From: an uncultured Mycoplasmatota bacterium
GTDB taxonomy: Bacteria > Bacillota_I > Bacilli_A > RF39 > UBA660
DNA length: 64,000 nucleotides
Direction of reading: 5' to 3'
NCBI GenBank assembly: GCA_900553395.1
Contig: USDJ01000005.1
Span: 17,833 to 81,832 of the forward strand
Shown here piece after piece: positions 63,687 through 64,000 of the stretch. The translations under genes were made by a program, and so were the position numbers. Numbering within the stretch: the stretch's first letter is position 1; every line of letters begins with the position of its first letter. The notes under the pieces are model-generated. The model saw nothing but the letters and a program-made list of their open reading frames with translations, did not search any database and had not been told where the DNA came from.

Positions 63687-64000
<314 letters not shown>

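Overview
The window is chromosomal DNA of a very AT-rich, low-GC Gram-positive bacterium (Bacillota). Evidence: a PolC-type replicative polymerase with built-in exonuclease; an hrcA-grpE-dnaK operon under two CIRCE operators; a SAM-I (S-box) riboswitch on metK; an L20-type leader in front of infC-rpmI-rplT; and a spore-maturation trio related to spoIIIAH, gerE and gerM. TGA is used as a stop (for example in ATGA overlaps at 51754, 62875 and 19940), so this is the standard bacterial code and not the Mycoplasma code. The gene set fits an uncultured gut Bacilli lineage of the RF39/RFN20/Erysipelotrichales kind; the sequence alone does not settle the taxon.

Layout. 1-4.2 kb: pepF (partial), dnaK, grpE, hrcA, all reverse. 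4.2-7.5 kb: four reverse genes of unknown function, one with an HExxH motif. 7.5-10.7 kb: rhomboid protease, TspO-like protein, engB, an XRE regulator. 10.8-12.7 kb (forward): spoIIIAH-like, gerE, gerM-like, tRNA-Arg(TCT). 12.9-19.4 kb: polC and a pilin-anchored leucine-rich-repeat surface protein. 19.6-24.7 kb: a remodelled rimP-nusA-rnpM-(two deaminases)-infB-rbfA operon. 24.8-28.6 kb: CPBP protease, a 440-bp gene-free stretch, a receiver protein and a hybrid histidine kinase. 28.7-33.6 kb: acyl-AMP ligase, a HAD/acyltransferase fusion, and a short Rel protein preceded by a leader peptide and an intrinsic terminator. 33.6-42.7 kb: two copies of a coiled-coil/proline-rich gene with small partner genes, surrounding efp, rpmG, a class B PBP, and nfo. 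42.8-45.6 kb: pcrA and a small membrane protein. 45.7-55.2 kb: a nitrate/sulfonate/THI5-type ABC transporter whose binding protein is separated from its ATPase and permease by a reverse-strand Bce-type peptide-sensing and detoxification module and a glycosyltransferase. 55.2-59.3 kb: E2-like acyltransferase, a transposase-like HTH protein, a D12 DNA adenine methylase, and metK with its riboswitch. 59.4-63.3 kb: infC-rpmI-rplT and tsaE-tsaB-rimI-tsaD. 63.5-64 kb: 5S rRNA and the 3' end of 23S rRNA on the reverse strand.

Most genes are housekeeping and lie on the reverse strand. The points that stand out are: (1) a Rel protein whose catalytic synthetase glutamate is glutamine and which lacks its C-terminal regulatory half, controlled by an apparent 26-codon leader peptide and attenuator; (2) an 11-cysteine N-terminal tail on GrpE; (3) a duplicated coiled-coil/proline-repeat cassette of unknown role; (4) a four-gene orphan operon with a putative zinc peptidase; (5) ribosomal protein L20 fused to a Rho-N/SAP-like domain; (6) a nucleotidase-like HAD domain fused to a PlsC acyltransferase; (7) a type IV pilin stem carrying BspA-type repeats. 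All functional statements are from reading the sequence; no database search was run.
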